A DNA stretch of 31,077 nucleotides from positions 1 through 31,077 of IMG/VR virus record IMGVR_UViG_3300007344_000142. One strand, given 5' to 3'. Below the pieces are notes generated by a model. The model did not search any database. It saw nothing but the letters and a program-made list of their open reading frames with translations, and was not told the DNA's origin. Of this stretch, positions 23,063-29,921 are shown piece after piece. Position 1 is the stretch's first letter, and the number at the start of each line of letters is the position of its first letter. The position numbers were made by a program, and so were the translations under genes. Source of the stretch: a virus.

Positions 23063-23410
23063 CTATTTTTGTTCCAAACGCCAAACCCGCCATCCTTTAT
23101 CCCGCCGCATATAGCGCTTCGCAACTTTGGCGCCGATATGAATTAGCGCATAACGCAAAGACATCGCTTTTTCTTCGTCCTTAAAAAACACACTGTCGCC
23201 GGCTTTCATCCGCGCTGCTTGCGTTCTCCAATAACCAACAACCGGTGGCAATTCTATGCCGTGTTCTATGACAAGATCAGGCTCTTGAATTGTTACTCTT
23301 TCCGGCTTGGCTTTGCCAATCACTTTTCTGGTGGCAACAAATCTTTCAACCTTAATTTCTTCCGGCCTAGCTTCGCGTGAAACTTTGCCGTCAATTTTAA
23401 AATTCTGCAT
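23063..23410 (-). CDS. Hypothetical basic protein, last gene of the recombination operon
   Basis: A 115-residue protein. The ATG at 23410 follows GGGAGG and overlaps the stop of the preceding gene. The sequence is rich in Lys/Arg/Val. Its C-terminal half (GDSVFFKDEEKAMSLRYALI, then GWRVWRLEQK) resembles the compact C-terminal domain of several small phage DNA-associated proteins that end in 'GxRVWRI/L'. No catalytic motif is seen. A nucleic-acid-binding accessory to the recombination genes is a reasonable guess. Confidence 0.66.
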   Translation of the reverse strand: MQNFKIDGKVSREARPEEIKVERFVATRKVIGKAKPERVTIQEPDLVIEHGIELPPVVGYWRTQAARMKAGDSVFFKDEEKAMSLRYALIHIGAKVAKRYMRRDKGWRVWRLEQK

Positions 23411-23592
23411 TACAAGTCCTCCCAACTTATAGGCTTGCGGCGCTTGTCAAAGCATATATGGCCGCATAAAAACTCTTTTGCTCCATTTACTAGCCAGCCA
23501 TTGTCATCGAGCTGCACCATGCGGCTGCATTGAACGCACTTAGCCTCGCGGCTAATGTGGCGGCTAGCCCTTTTCTTTTTCACGCATCGCCT
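23410..23592 (-). CDS. Small zinc-ribbon-like protein
   Basis: About 60 residues from the ATG at 23592, or 56 from a GTG at 23580 that has a better ribosome site (GAGG 6-7 bases upstream). It has a basic N-terminus, then two cysteine pairs, CVQC and CGHIC, about 22 residues apart, forming a likely zinc ribbon. It overlaps both neighbours in the leftward operon. Role unknown; DNA binding is possible. Confidence 0.62.
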   Translation of the reverse strand, partial: RRCVKKKRASRHISREAKCVQCSRMVQLDDNGWLVNGAKEFLCGHICFDKRRKPISWEDL

Positions 23593-23755
23593 CATCTGCG
23601 CGCCGCAAAAACTCAAGACCCATCTGATACAATTGACGAGGTTCCATCTGCTTTTGCGCTTGGTTTGTGCCGATAACCAGCAAACACCCTTCGCGGTTTG
23701 GTATTATCAGCAAAGGGTGTTCTGGCCGTTCTGACACGCTAGAAAGGGATTTCAT
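23564..23755 (-). CDS. Small hypothetical protein in the recombination operon
   Basis: A 63-residue protein starting at the ATG at 23755, inside the end of the preceding gene (translational coupling); a TTG at 23761 is an alternative. The first half is beta-like (HPLLIIPNREGCLLVIGTNQ) and the second half a helix (EPRQLYQMGLEFLRRADEAMRE). No family recognised. Confidence 0.58.
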   Translation of the reverse strand: MKSLSSVSERPEHPLLIIPNREGCLLVIGTNQAQKQMEPRQLYQMGLEFLRRADEAMREKEKG

Positions 23756-24008
23756 CTTCAACCGGCGCCGATGCGGCTGGCGCTGCGGCTTGTGCCGGTG
23801 CGTCTGCTTTTGGCGGGGCTAGTTTAAGCTTGCCAGCTTTCCAGCTATCCGATTTATCGCGGAGATCGACATAGTAAGTCTTTCCATCGACAACCAGCTT
23901 GCCACGCCAATCGCTATGCCAATCTTCTTTTTTATTGGCGGCGTCATCGTTGAGGCTGATTGTTAAGTCATCAACCCCATATTTTATTTGTGGTCTTTCT
24001 TCAGTCAT
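23739..24008 (-). CDS. Small protein with SSB-like C-terminal tail
   Basis: An 89-residue protein coupled to erf (ATGA) with AAGGAG 7 bases before its ATG. The core (DWHSDWRGKLVVDGKTYYVDL) is beta-rich. It is followed by an Ala/Pro linker and the terminal peptide VEDEIPF, which has the acidic-IPF form of bacterial single-strand-binding protein tails that dock repair and replication proteins. It is shorter than a normal SSB (about 110-180) and the OB fold is not certain. As a partner of Erf and the exonuclease it may coat single strands or act as a tail mimic (inference). Confidence 0.7.
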   Translation of the reverse strand: MTEERPQIKYGVDDLTISLNDDAANKKEDWHSDWRGKLVVDGKTYYVDLRDKSDSWKAGKLKLAPPKADAPAQAAAPAASAPVEDEIPF

Positions 24009-24778
24009 GCGCTTTGCTCCTTCGCAGTTTTTTGCACTAATTCGAGTTTCTTCGTTGCGAAAATCTTTATGATTTGTTCGCTTGAAGGTTGTAAGAACCG
24101 GAACATCTGTTCAACGCCATCGAGCGTTTTAGCTGAGTTGACGGCTGTTGTTGTGATCTGAACCGCTTCGTCATAACTGCCAGCGGCTTTGATTTTTGCT
24201 TGCAGTTTTTCAAGATATTCTTCGGCGGGTGTTTTAACCGTGCCGGCGTCTGAAAGCTTTTTTAGCGTTGGCTTAATGGTTGCGGCTGCTTCGTTAGCGG
24301 AGGGAGATACGCTTGGCGAAGCAGCCTGACCAGCCGGTGCGTCTGATGGCTGGAGAGCATTTCCATCATCGCTTCGCGCTGGCTTTGTTTTTGGTGGGTC
24401 TTCTATATCGCCATTAACTAGACCATCATCATCGGTGACGCCAACGGCCAAGCCCAAAGCGGCATTAAGGCCATACCGGCGCGCATAGGTTGAGGCAGAG
24501 CCAACCTTCTGCGCATTAGTCCAATCATCAACGGCTAGAGGCCAGTCAGACGGCGGCATCTGTTCGCCGCTGGTATGGAATATAATTGTGCGCAAGACTT
24601 GGCTGCCATCCGCCTTCGTTACGCCTTGCCACCATGAAAGACCAAACTTTGTGGCTTCTTTAGCTGTGTTAATAACCTCGCCGATATCAGCGTATGCGCC
24701 GCGATTACCTTTTGCGTTTTTCTCAAGCCCGCCCATTTGCGACTGAAATTTATTCAGCGCCGTTGCTATTTCCTTCAT
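24005..24778 (-). CDS. erf: ERF-family single-strand annealing protein
   Basis: A 257-residue recombinase of the P22 Erf type, which anneals complementary single strands for phage recombination and genome circularisation. Family marks: GAYADIGEVI and FGLSWWQGV (residues 27-53), IIFHTSGEQMPPSDW (65-79), and QKVGSASTYARRYGLNAALGL followed by a DDD acidic turn (90-118). Then come a Pro/Ala/Ser linker and a helical C-terminal domain. Its start overlaps the exonuclease stop (ATGA), so annealing protein and exonuclease are translated as a pair, as with Red-type systems. Confidence 0.9.
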   Translation of the reverse strand: MKEIATALNKFQSQMGGLEKNAKGNRGAYADIGEVINTAKEATKFGLSWWQGVTKADGSQVLRTIIFHTSGEQMPPSDWPLAVDDWTNAQKVGSASTYARRYGLNAALGLAVGVTDDDGLVNGDIEDPPKTKPARSDDGNALQPSDAPAGQAASPSVSPSANEAAATIKPTLKKLSDAGTVKTPAEEYLEKLQAKIKAAGSYDEAVQITTTAVNSAKTLDGVEQMFRFLQPSSEQIIKIFATKKLELVQKTAKEQSA

Positions 24779-25677
24779 TTCAATACCTCGATGCGTTTTG
24801 ATTTATTTTTTGCAACCCGCACTTTGATGCCTGCGCCGAAAGCTTCAGACGCATGGCGGGGAACCATTTTTTTGATTTCTGTTTCAGCTTTTTTGCATGT
24901 CGCAACGGCGCCGACTGTTTGCGTCCAAAGTTCAGCCCATTGTTTCCAATGCGGATCGCCTTCCATAGAAACCGGCACGGTTTCGTCTGGTGGCACTGGC
25001 GCTTCGCTTATCGGCATTTCTGTTGGCGGCACACCCATTTCAACGCAACCCATAAAATAGGTGGCAAGGCCGATCAATTCAGCCTGATAAAGCGGGTCTA
25101 TTTTTATTTCGTGAAGGGTTGGCTCGCTGCCTGCCTTTATGATCGAAAGCAGGCCGAAAGGGCATTTTTTGCCGGTGTTTTCTTCCAGCAAATAGGCGTT
25201 CCAATGGAGTTGAGGACTATACTGTTTGCAAAGGCGCGGGATAACATCGCGCCATTCTTCGCCAGCTAAAGGCCTGCCCATAGTGAATTTTGCATCAATG
25301 ACCGCCTGCTTGCCCCTATATTTCGGAACAGAGCCGTCTAATGTGCATCGCATTATTTTGTGTTTTTTGCTGGTTAGCACGGCCTGACGGTTTACGATCT
25401 CAAAGCCGTGCTTTTGCTGACACCATTCGATGTTTAGTTCTTCTGTGATATGACCCATCAAAACAGGCCAGACCATCGACAGATCATCGGCTTCTATTTC
25501 GCCGCGCTTGCGCAGATAAAGCTGGTGGATGCGTTCAGCATTGCCGGAGGCCAGCGTATTAATATCGCTGCCGCCAACAGTGCCAAAGCGCTCACCAAGC
25601 GACTTCGTGTCCATTTGGTATTTGGCAAAAAATGCGGGTGTTAAGTCGCAATCTGTGGGTTGTTTTTGCTCATCCAT
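24775..25677 (-). CDS. YqaJ/lambda-exonuclease-like recombinase nuclease
   Basis: A 300-residue PD-(D/E)XK 5'-to-3' exonuclease candidate and first gene of the recombination operon. Visible marks: FGTVGGSDI (residues 31-39, with the Ser of the 'G-x-S' helix), GHITEELNIEW (75-85), LDG with D114, and IDAK (D128, K130) where most relatives have E-x-K. It would resect ends to give 3' single strands for Erf. AAGGTGGG lies directly before the ATG at 25677. The promoter with adjacent operator is at 25684-25728, so it is controlled with the other early units. Confidence 0.85.
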   Translation of the reverse strand: MDEQKQPTDCDLTPAFFAKYQMDTKSLGERFGTVGGSDINTLASGNAERIHQLYLRKRGEIEADDLSMVWPVLMGHITEELNIEWCQQKHGFEIVNRQAVLTSKKHKIMRCTLDGSVPKYRGKQAVIDAKFTMGRPLAGEEWRDVIPRLCKQYSPQLHWNAYLLEENTGKKCPFGLLSIIKAGSEPTLHEIKIDPLYQAELIGLATYFMGCVEMGVPPTEMPISEAPVPPDETVPVSMEGDPHWKQWAELWTQTVGAVATCKKAETEIKKMVPRHASEAFGAGIKVRVAKNKSKRIEVLK

Positions 25678-25683
25678 CCCACC

Positions 25684-25712
25684 TTTTTACTATTGCGAAT
25701 ACCTTATGTCAA
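25684..25712 (-). promoter_or_regulatory. Leftward promoter of the recombination operon
   Basis: Read leftwards: -35 TTGACA (forward 25707-25712), 17 bases, then TAAAAA (forward 25684-25689), which is a poor -10. The perfect -35 and the adjacent operator support the assignment. The short distance to the start codon (few bases) is a doubt. Confidence 0.5.
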
Positions 25713-25714
25713 CA

Positions 25715-25728
25715 ATTATGCGCATAAT
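25715..25728. promoter_or_regulatory. Operator at the recombination operon
   Basis: The perfect 14-bp palindrome ATTATGCGCATAAT, with a trailing half-site (ATATGCG, 25728-25734). Unlike the other sites it lies just upstream of the candidate -35, not in the spacer. It also abuts the end of the repressor gene. Confidence 0.72.
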
Positions 25729-25733
25729 ATGCG

Positions 25734-26330
25734 TTATAGATCATACTTAACCATAACGATCTGATCTACGCTTTCAATGTCGCGGCTGAACTCTAGTTCC
25801 TCTTGTGGGTCTATGGTTTCAATAGCGCAGCCGTCTTTATCAAGCGATGTTAGGATGCCCATAAAGCCCTTTCCATTTTCCCGCACAATAACAAGCGAAC
25901 CGATCTTTGGTTCGATGTTAGGGTTTACGAAAGCCAGATCACCATTTGATATTTTTGGGCTAAGTGCATCGCCGAAACAGAAACAAGCATATGCGTCATC
26001 GACAGCCGCCAAATCTGGCGGACAGTCCACTTTGCTCATCATTTGTTTGCTAAAGTTTAAGCCATCGCCGTCTGGTGATGGAAATCCATAAACCGGCAAG
26101 GTTTCAGCCGGTGCGATGCTGTTAATAACATCCGCGACATATTCTTCTGTGATCTCATTTTGCTCAACGCCAAACGCTTTGGCGAGGGCTGGTTGATGCG
26201 GCGTGATTTTACGCTTGCCGCTTTCTATTCTTGAATATTCTGCTTGCCCGATATTAAGGCTTGAAGCGATATCGGCTTGCCTCTTGCCAGCCATAAGCCT
26301 CAAGCTTTTCAAATTGTTTTGGTATTCCAT
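25734..26330 (-). CDS. Phage repressor, HTH plus S24-like domain lacking catalytic residues
   Basis: About 198 residues from the ATG at 26330 (GAGGCAGG upstream), or 204 from the ATG at 26348; numbering here uses 204. The N-terminal Cro/CI-type helix-turn-helix spans about 12-60 (LKSLRLMAGKRQADIASSLN, then EYSRIESGKRKI). A linker and an S24-like dimerisation domain follow (from PVYGFPSP to the end). At the nucleophile motif, normally G-D/E-S-M-x-P, the protein reads GDALSP (126-131), so serine is alanine. The lysine-bearing strand reads GKGFMGILT, with no obvious catalytic lysine. It is the probable lysogeny repressor binding the shared ATGCGCAT operators. Confidence 0.88.
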   Translation of the reverse strand: MEYQNNLKSLRLMAGKRQADIASSLNIGQAEYSRIESGKRKITPHQPALAKAFGVEQNEITEEYVADVINSIAPAETLPVYGFPSPDGDGLNFSKQMMSKVDCPPDLAAVDDAYACFCFGDALSPKISNGDLAFVNPNIEPKIGSLVIVRENGKGFMGILTSLDKDGCAIETIDPQEELEFSRDIESVDQIVMVKYDL

Positions 26331-26460
26331 TTTCCTGCCTCTCGCCATGTAAGCGTCTCACTATGCTTCCGATCAATCCAAACAAGGCTCTTGGCGGCGC
26401 GCAATCCGTGCAGTCAGTATCAAATTTGCAATAAGCATTTTTTGTGAATATTCCCTCCAT
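26254..26460 (-). CDS. Possible leader ORF overlapping the repressor start
   Basis: A 68-codon frame from the ATG at 26460, with AAAGGAAA about 7 bases upstream, a better ribosome site than the repressor's first ATG. It runs through the 5' leader of the repressor mRNA and ends at 26254 inside the repressor gene in another frame. The start MEGIFTKNAYCKFDTDCTDC is Cys-rich. It may be a translated leader that affects repressor expression, or chance. No homology is recognised. Confidence 0.35.
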   Translation of the reverse strand: MEGIFTKNAYCKFDTDCTDCAPPRALFGLIGSIVRRLHGERQENGIPKQFEKLEAYGWQEASRYRFKP

Positions 26461-26494
26461 AATCATTTCCTTTAAGCTTTCAATAGGATTGCGG

Positions 26495-26522
26495 ACTTTA
26501 GCATATGTTTACTTTTATGCAA
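26495..26522 (-). promoter_or_regulatory. Repressor maintenance promoter
   Basis: Leftwards: -35 TTGCAT (forward 26517-26522), 16 bases, -10 TAAAGT (forward 26495-26500). The stretch from the -35 on closely matches the integrase-operon promoter, but the operator is decayed (CATATGC, not ATATGCGCATAT). That would let the repressor gene stay on while the other units are shut (inference). Confidence 0.55.
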
Positions 26523-26560
26523 CTATTAAGCGCGTAAATTAAAAATATGCCTCTAGCGAG

Positions 26561-26588
26561 TTGACTTTACCGTTCATGCGCATATTAT
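26561..26588 (+). promoter_or_regulatory. Rightward early promoter (PR-like) with operator
   Basis: -35 TTGACT (26561-26566), 16 bases, -10 TATTAT (26583-26588): the best promoter in the window. The operator TCATGCGCATAT (26574-26585) overlaps spacer and -10. It drives cro and the replication genes. Confidence 0.78.
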
Positions 26589-26625
26589 GCCTCTTGGTAA
26601 ACATAACAACAGGTGGCCTCTCATA

Positions 26626-26835
26626 ATGAAACTTAAACAATATCTGGTAGAAAACGCCATGTCGCAAAAAGAATTTGCGGCGCGTCTTGGCGTTTGTCAG
26701 GCAACTGTTCACAAATATCTATATAAAAGCACCGTTCCTAGCGGTATGCGCATGATGCAAATCCACAAAATGACTAAGGGCGCGGTATCAGTCCAAGACT
26801 GGATGACCATGCACGATGTTGACGCTGATGGGTAA
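26626..26835 (+). CDS. Cro-like helix-turn-helix regulator
   Basis: A 69-residue DNA-binding protein from the ATG at 26626 (AGGTGG about 9 bases upstream). An in-frame ATG at 26587 overlaps the -10 and is not credible. The HTH is MSQKEFAARLGVCQATVHKYL (about residues 12-32). It is the first gene of the rightward early operon and divergent from the repressor, the classic position for Cro, so it should bind the same operators and favour lytic growth. An extra ATGCGCAT occurs within its coding sequence. Confidence 0.85.
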   Translation: MKLKQYLVENAMSQKEFAARLGVCQATVHKYLYKSTVPSGMRMMQIHKMTKGAVSVQDWMTMHDVDADG

Positions 26836-27139
26836 GGCCAGCCGCGATAAAGGCGGGCGCTTTGAGCGCGAACTTGTAAACACCGCAAAAGCGCATGGCC
26901 TTGAGGCTTATCGGGTTCCGCTTTCTGGCGCCGCCGCTGGCTTTAAAAATGACATCATTATAAAGCAAGGCCGGACAACGTGGGAAGTCGAGGCCAAAAA
27001 ACGCGCAACCGGCTTCAAGTTTATCTATGACAACATTGTCGGCGCCGACATTTTGGTTATTGGCGCAGACCGTCAAAAGCCTCTTGCCGTGCTTGATTAC
27101 GAAGATTTTTGCGATCTTTTAAATGGAGCGCATAAATGA
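26828..27139 (+). CDS. Holliday-junction resolvase-like PD-(D/E)XK nuclease
   Basis: A 103-residue protein from the ATG at 26828, overlapping the end of cro; 26816 is an alternative start. It has the archaeal/phage resolvase pattern: KGGRFERELVNTAKAHG (E13/E15), YRVPLSGAAAGFKNDI with D42, and WEVEAKKR carrying E55-x-K57. It would cleave four-way junctions made during recombination and replication before packaging. Length and motif order match the family. It is coupled to the next gene (ATGA). Confidence 0.82.
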   Translation: MGKASRDKGGRFERELVNTAKAHGLEAYRVPLSGAAAGFKNDIIIKQGRTTWEVEAKKRATGFKFIYDNIVGADILVIGADRQKPLAVLDYEDFCDLLNGAHK

Positions 27140-27531
27140 GCCAGCCGCCAAAAAATCCCGCCCGCAAGCATTTGGAAGAAGATATGGTTTTGCTGTTTAG
27201 GACGACAGGCTGCGGAAATTATGCGTTGGGCATCCGCCGCATTGCAAAATGGTGCGGCATTACTGAAAAGCATGTCCGGTTCTGGTTTGATTACCAGCAA
27301 CGGATTCCAGACCGCCGCTTTGATGAAGTCCAAAAATGCTGTCATTATTTTTCTGGCAAGCGCGTTGAAATACGCATCTTAAATGAAGAGCTTGCCATGC
27401 GAAAATGCCTGCGTTGCACCAGAAATTTCGAAAGCACTCATAAGGGCAACCGCATCTGCGCGCGTTGTAAAAACAAGCCAAACTTTCAAAAAGAACTTGG
27501 CGGCCTTGATGAATATAGGGTGGCAACATGA
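27136..27531 (+). CDS. HTH and zinc-finger DNA-binding protein (putative regulator)
   Basis: A 131-residue protein. The N-terminal part has a helix-turn-helix-like stretch (YALGIRRIAKWCGITEKHVRFWFD, about 28-51). The C-terminal part has a four-cysteine finger: CLRC, then NRICARCK (about residues 90-111). The phrase 'CxRCxxxFxSxxxGNRxCxxC' recurs in small phage proteins encoded near replication genes. It could be an early or late transcription regulator (inference). ATGA overlaps join it to both neighbours. Confidence 0.72.
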   Translation: MSQPPKNPARKHLEEDMVLLFRTTGCGNYALGIRRIAKWCGITEKHVRFWFDYQQRIPDRRFDEVQKCCHYFSGKRVEIRILNEELAMRKCLRCTRNFESTHKGNRICARCKNKPNFQKELGGLDEYRVAT

Positions 27532-28016
27532 TTGCCGTGACCCTTAACAGCTATGAACTGGCGCAGGCTGGCACAACCGGCTTGCTGCGCAATATTGCGG
27601 CGCTGAAACGCGGTTATAAAAACAAGAATGAGAACGCCAACTGGCAGAACCATGTGGAAGGCGCTTGCGGTGAAGTTGCCGTTGCCAAACTGCTTGGCAA
27701 ATATTGGGGCGGCTCGATCAATACATTTAAAGAGGGTGGCGATCTGGACTCGACTGGTTGGGAAGTCAGGACGCGTTCTAACCATCATTATGACCTAATT
27801 ATCCGCAAAGATGATGCTGATGATCGGGTTTTTATTTTAGTAACCGGCAATGCGCCAAATTATCAGGTGCATGGCTGGATTTTAGCTGCCGATGGAAAGC
27901 AGCCTAAATGGCTCAAAGATCATGGCGGTCATGGAGACGCCTATTTTGTGCCGAAAGACGCATTGCGTAGATTGGGAGATTTAGATGAGCATAAAGGCAG
28001 TAACGTGGGCGTTTGA
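27528..28016 (+). CDS. Putative PD-(D/E)XK-type nuclease of marine phages
   Basis: A 162-residue protein with the pattern GACGEVAVAKLLGKYW (E49), then GGDLDSTGWEVRTRS (D72, E79-x-R81), then VFILVTGNAPNYQVHGWI. This arrangement is that of a nuclease-fold family common in pelagic phage genomes. The usual catalytic lysine is arginine, so activity is uncertain. It may process replication or host DNA. It overlaps the next gene by 32 bases. Confidence 0.7.
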   Translation: MIAVTLNSYELAQAGTTGLLRNIAALKRGYKNKNENANWQNHVEGACGEVAVAKLLGKYWGGSINTFKEGGDLDSTGWEVRTRSNHHYDLIIRKDDADDRVFILVTGNAPNYQVHGWILAADGKQPKWLKDHGGHGDAYFVPKDALRRLGDLDEHKGSNVGV

Positions 28017-28761
28017 ACAGAAGCTGGACGATCCTATCGCAAAGCTTGTTTTGATTGCTATCTGCGACCGTTTCAACCCTGATGTCGGCTATGCTTGGCC
28101 GTCTGTGCAATGGCTGGCTGATGTTGCAGATTGCAGCCATAGAACAGCGCAAAACAAAATCAAGCTTCTTGAGGAACTTGGTTTTGTGGTTAAAAGCTAT
28201 GTCCGCGATGGAAATACCAACCTTGCCAACCGTTACCGTTTACCAAGTTTGGAGGGGGGTGCAAATGGTGCAGGGGTGCAAGAGCTGGTGCATGAGGGGG
28301 GTGCAGCCTGCTTGCATGAGGGGGGTGAAGATAGCGTTCACCCAAACTATAGAAACGATATTAACAATAAAGATATCTCCATTTCGTTTTCAAAGTGGTG
28401 GGATGAAGCCCCCAAAAAGATAGGCAAGAAAGCAGCCCTTCGCGCTTACAAGACAGCGCTAAAGGATACCGATGCAGATATGTTGCTGGAAGGCATCAAG
28501 GCCTATAGCGCAAAGGTTAAAAGCGAACAAACCGATGCAAAATATATTTGCCATCCTGTCACATGGTTAAATCAAGGGCGTTGGGAAGATGTTGAACTAG
28601 CCACAACCCCAAAGCACGAAAACTTCGGAATCAGCCAACGCTGGTTCCCATCAACGAAAGATGAGTTTTTGTCCAAATATAACGCGATGCCAAATTACTA
28701 TGAAAAAAGCCGGCCAGATATTATTTCGCTGGCAAAGCAGAAAGGATGGTTTGATGCCTGA
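27985..28761 (+). CDS. Replication initiator/helicase-loader-like protein (HTH_36 type)
   Basis: A 258-residue protein with GGGAG 6 bases before the ATG at 27985. The N-terminal winged-helix (KAVTWAFEQKLDDPIAKLVL, then WPSVQWLADVADCSHRTAQNKI) is the HTH_36 type used by phage O-like initiators. A Gly-rich linker (about 89-115) coincides with iteron-like DNA repeats. The C-terminal domain (FSKWWDEAPKKIGKKAALRA, then YICHPVTWLNQGRWED) resembles the helicase-recruiting part of DnaT/O-like proteins. It probably binds the origin inside its own gene and brings in the host helicase. Confidence 0.82.
   Translation: MSIKAVTWAFEQKLDDPIAKLVLIAICDRFNPDVGYAWPSVQWLADVADCSHRTAQNKIKLLEELGFVVKSYVRDGNTNLANRYRLPSLEGGANGAGVQELVHEGGAACLHEGGEDSVHPNYRNDINNKDISISFSKWWDEAPKKIGKKAALRAYKTALKDTDADMLLEGIKAYSAKVKSEQTDAKYICHPVTWLNQGRWEDVELATTPKHENFGISQRWFPSTKDEFLSKYNAMPNYYEKSRPDIISLAKQKGWFDA
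28251..28386 (+). other. Candidate origin of replication inside the initiator gene
   Basis: Four A-G(n)-TG elements occur within 75 bases: AGGGGGGTG at 28253-28261, AGGGGTG at 28272-28278, AGGGGGGTG at 28295-28303 and again at 28319-28327. The last two belong to an exact 15-base repeat (TGCATGAGGGGGGTG) with a 24-base period. An AT-rich stretch (about 28342-28386) follows. Iterons then an AT-rich region inside the initiator gene is the lambda ori layout. G-runs lie all on one strand. Confidence 0.6.
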
Positions 28762-29233
28762 TAACGATGTGCTTTTGCCGACACCTGAGTTTTTAGCAAA
28801 ACATTCGATAGAGGAGATCGAAACCAGACAGGCCGGCAAAAAGCGTATCCGCGTCACTGACCAACTTTGGATTGATTATTATCTGAAGCATAAGCACATC
28901 CAGCCGTACCAGTACGCAGCCGCGACAAGGCTGTTGGCGCTATATCGCGCCGCAGGCCGCGCGCAGAAGATGACCGGCAGCATGGAAGGGATGCCCAAAG
29001 GCGGCAGCGCAGAGATGACAGAGCGCGCATCTGATGCTTTTGCTGACTTTAACAAGATAGCGCGGCGCATGGGCAGGGAAAGCTATAGCTGCGTGGAAGA
29101 AGTTGTGCTGCATGATCGAAGCGCTGCGGATTGGGCTAGACAAAAAGGGCGCAACCCAAAGGCTGCGCCGGAGATATTAAGGCTTTGTCTTGATGATCTA
29201 GACGATGCGTTCACAAAAATTCACAGCCGCTAG
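28754..29233 (+). CDS. DUF6456-like conserved protein
   Basis: A 159-residue protein from the ATG at 28754 (AAAGGA 8 bases upstream), overlapping the initiator stop by 8 bases. It is helical. The central part (VTDQLWIDYYLKHKHIQPYQ) and the C-terminal part (YSCVEEVVLHDRSAADWARQKG, then LRLCLDDLDDAF) resemble the C-terminal helix-turn-helix-like domain of DUF6456 proteins of alphaproteobacteria and their phages. A transcription or antitermination role, as the last early gene, is conceivable. I am sure of the gene, less so of the family. Confidence 0.7.
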   Translation: MPDNDVLLPTPEFLAKHSIEEIETRQAGKKRIRVTDQLWIDYYLKHKHIQPYQYAAATRLLALYRAAGRAQKMTGSMEGMPKGGSAEMTERASDAFADFNKIARRMGRESYSCVEEVVLHDRSAADWARQKGRNPKAAPEILRLCLDDLDDAFTKIHSR

Positions 29234-29266
29234 TTTTGGGTTCAAGTTTCTTCAAACCCCATTCTG

Positions 29267-29764
29267 CTATGATTTGGCTTTAAACCTTTCGCCGGCTGTC
29301 TTTAGCAAGTTTTCTGCATAACGCGCATTTTCGTTGCTGTCTTGCTTATGTATTTCATCAACCTGTTTTCTGATGTTATTAGCCAAGCCCCATTGCGTTC
29401 CACCATTCATTGCATGTCTGACCAATTCTTTTTGGTCAAGGCGTTCCAATATGGTTTTGCCTTTACCTTTATAATCAGCATATCCAGCTTCTATATCGCA
29501 AATACCGTCAACCCATGCGGCGCCAAGCTTATCAGCATCATCAACTAATGGCTGAACCTTGTCTATCAGATCGCGGGCTTCGGCAATAAAATCGCTCAAA
29601 CGCTCGCTGCCTGCTTCTGGATCGCCTTCAAACCAGCTCAAACCGTGCTGACCTATTATCTCAGCATCAACAACGGCAGCCCTGCCGTTGGGCGTTTCTT
29701 TAAGGGCAACAGCCCTGTCTTTCAGTAATCGCTGCAAATCATGCAGCATTTCGCCCGCATTCAT
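29267..29764 (-). CDS. Hypothetical helical protein
   Basis: A 165-residue protein. The ATG at 29764 has GGAG about 8 bases upstream and is preferred over 29779. It is mostly helical and charged (NAGEMLHDLQRLLKDRAVAL, then SDFIAEARDLIDKVQPLVDD). A phrase HGLSWFEGDPEAG lies near residue 45. No family recognised. It is the third gene of a leftward, operator-controlled unit. Confidence 0.65.
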   Translation of the reverse strand: MNAGEMLHDLQRLLKDRAVALKETPNGRAAVVDAEIIGQHGLSWFEGDPEAGSERLSDFIAEARDLIDKVQPLVDDADKLGAAWVDGICDIEAGYADYKGKGKTILERLDQKELVRHAMNGGTQWGLANNIRKQVDEIHKQDSNENARYAENLLKTAGERFKAKS

Positions 29765-29921
29765 GTTCAATCTCCTCATCTTCTGTTAATTGGCGCCAGC
29801 CGCGCCCATCGCAGTCAAGGCAGCCGCGCAGTTCGCCAAAGCGCTCAACGCAGCTTTCGCATTCTGCAACGGTTTCCCAACCTATATCGGCGTGTCTGTA
29901 AAGCTTTAGCAGCGCAGGCAC
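29739..29921 (-). CDS. Small zinc-finger protein (DnaJ-like CxxC pairs), GTG start
   Basis: A 60-residue protein beginning with GTG at 29921, where the stop of the upstream gene overlaps (TAGTG), so coupling supports this start. Two CxxC pairs are present (CESC and CLDC, followed by DGRGW), resembling a DnaJ-type zinc finger half-repeat. It overlaps the next gene in the unit. Function unknown; a small protein- or nucleic-acid-binding zinc module. Confidence 0.62.
   Translation of the reverse strand: MPALLKLYRHADIGWETVAECESCVERFGELRGCLDCDGRGWRQLTEDEEIEHECGRNAA

Noticed and set aside
26744-26751. ATGCGCAT cores within genes (near 2651, 22628 and 26744)
   Set aside because: They lack the palindromic A/T flanks and no promoter is nearby; probably codon-driven (M-R-I/M).
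29234-29266. Imperfect hairpin (GGGTT...AACCC) between converging units
   Set aside because: Internal mismatches and no T run in either direction; terminator function not supported.
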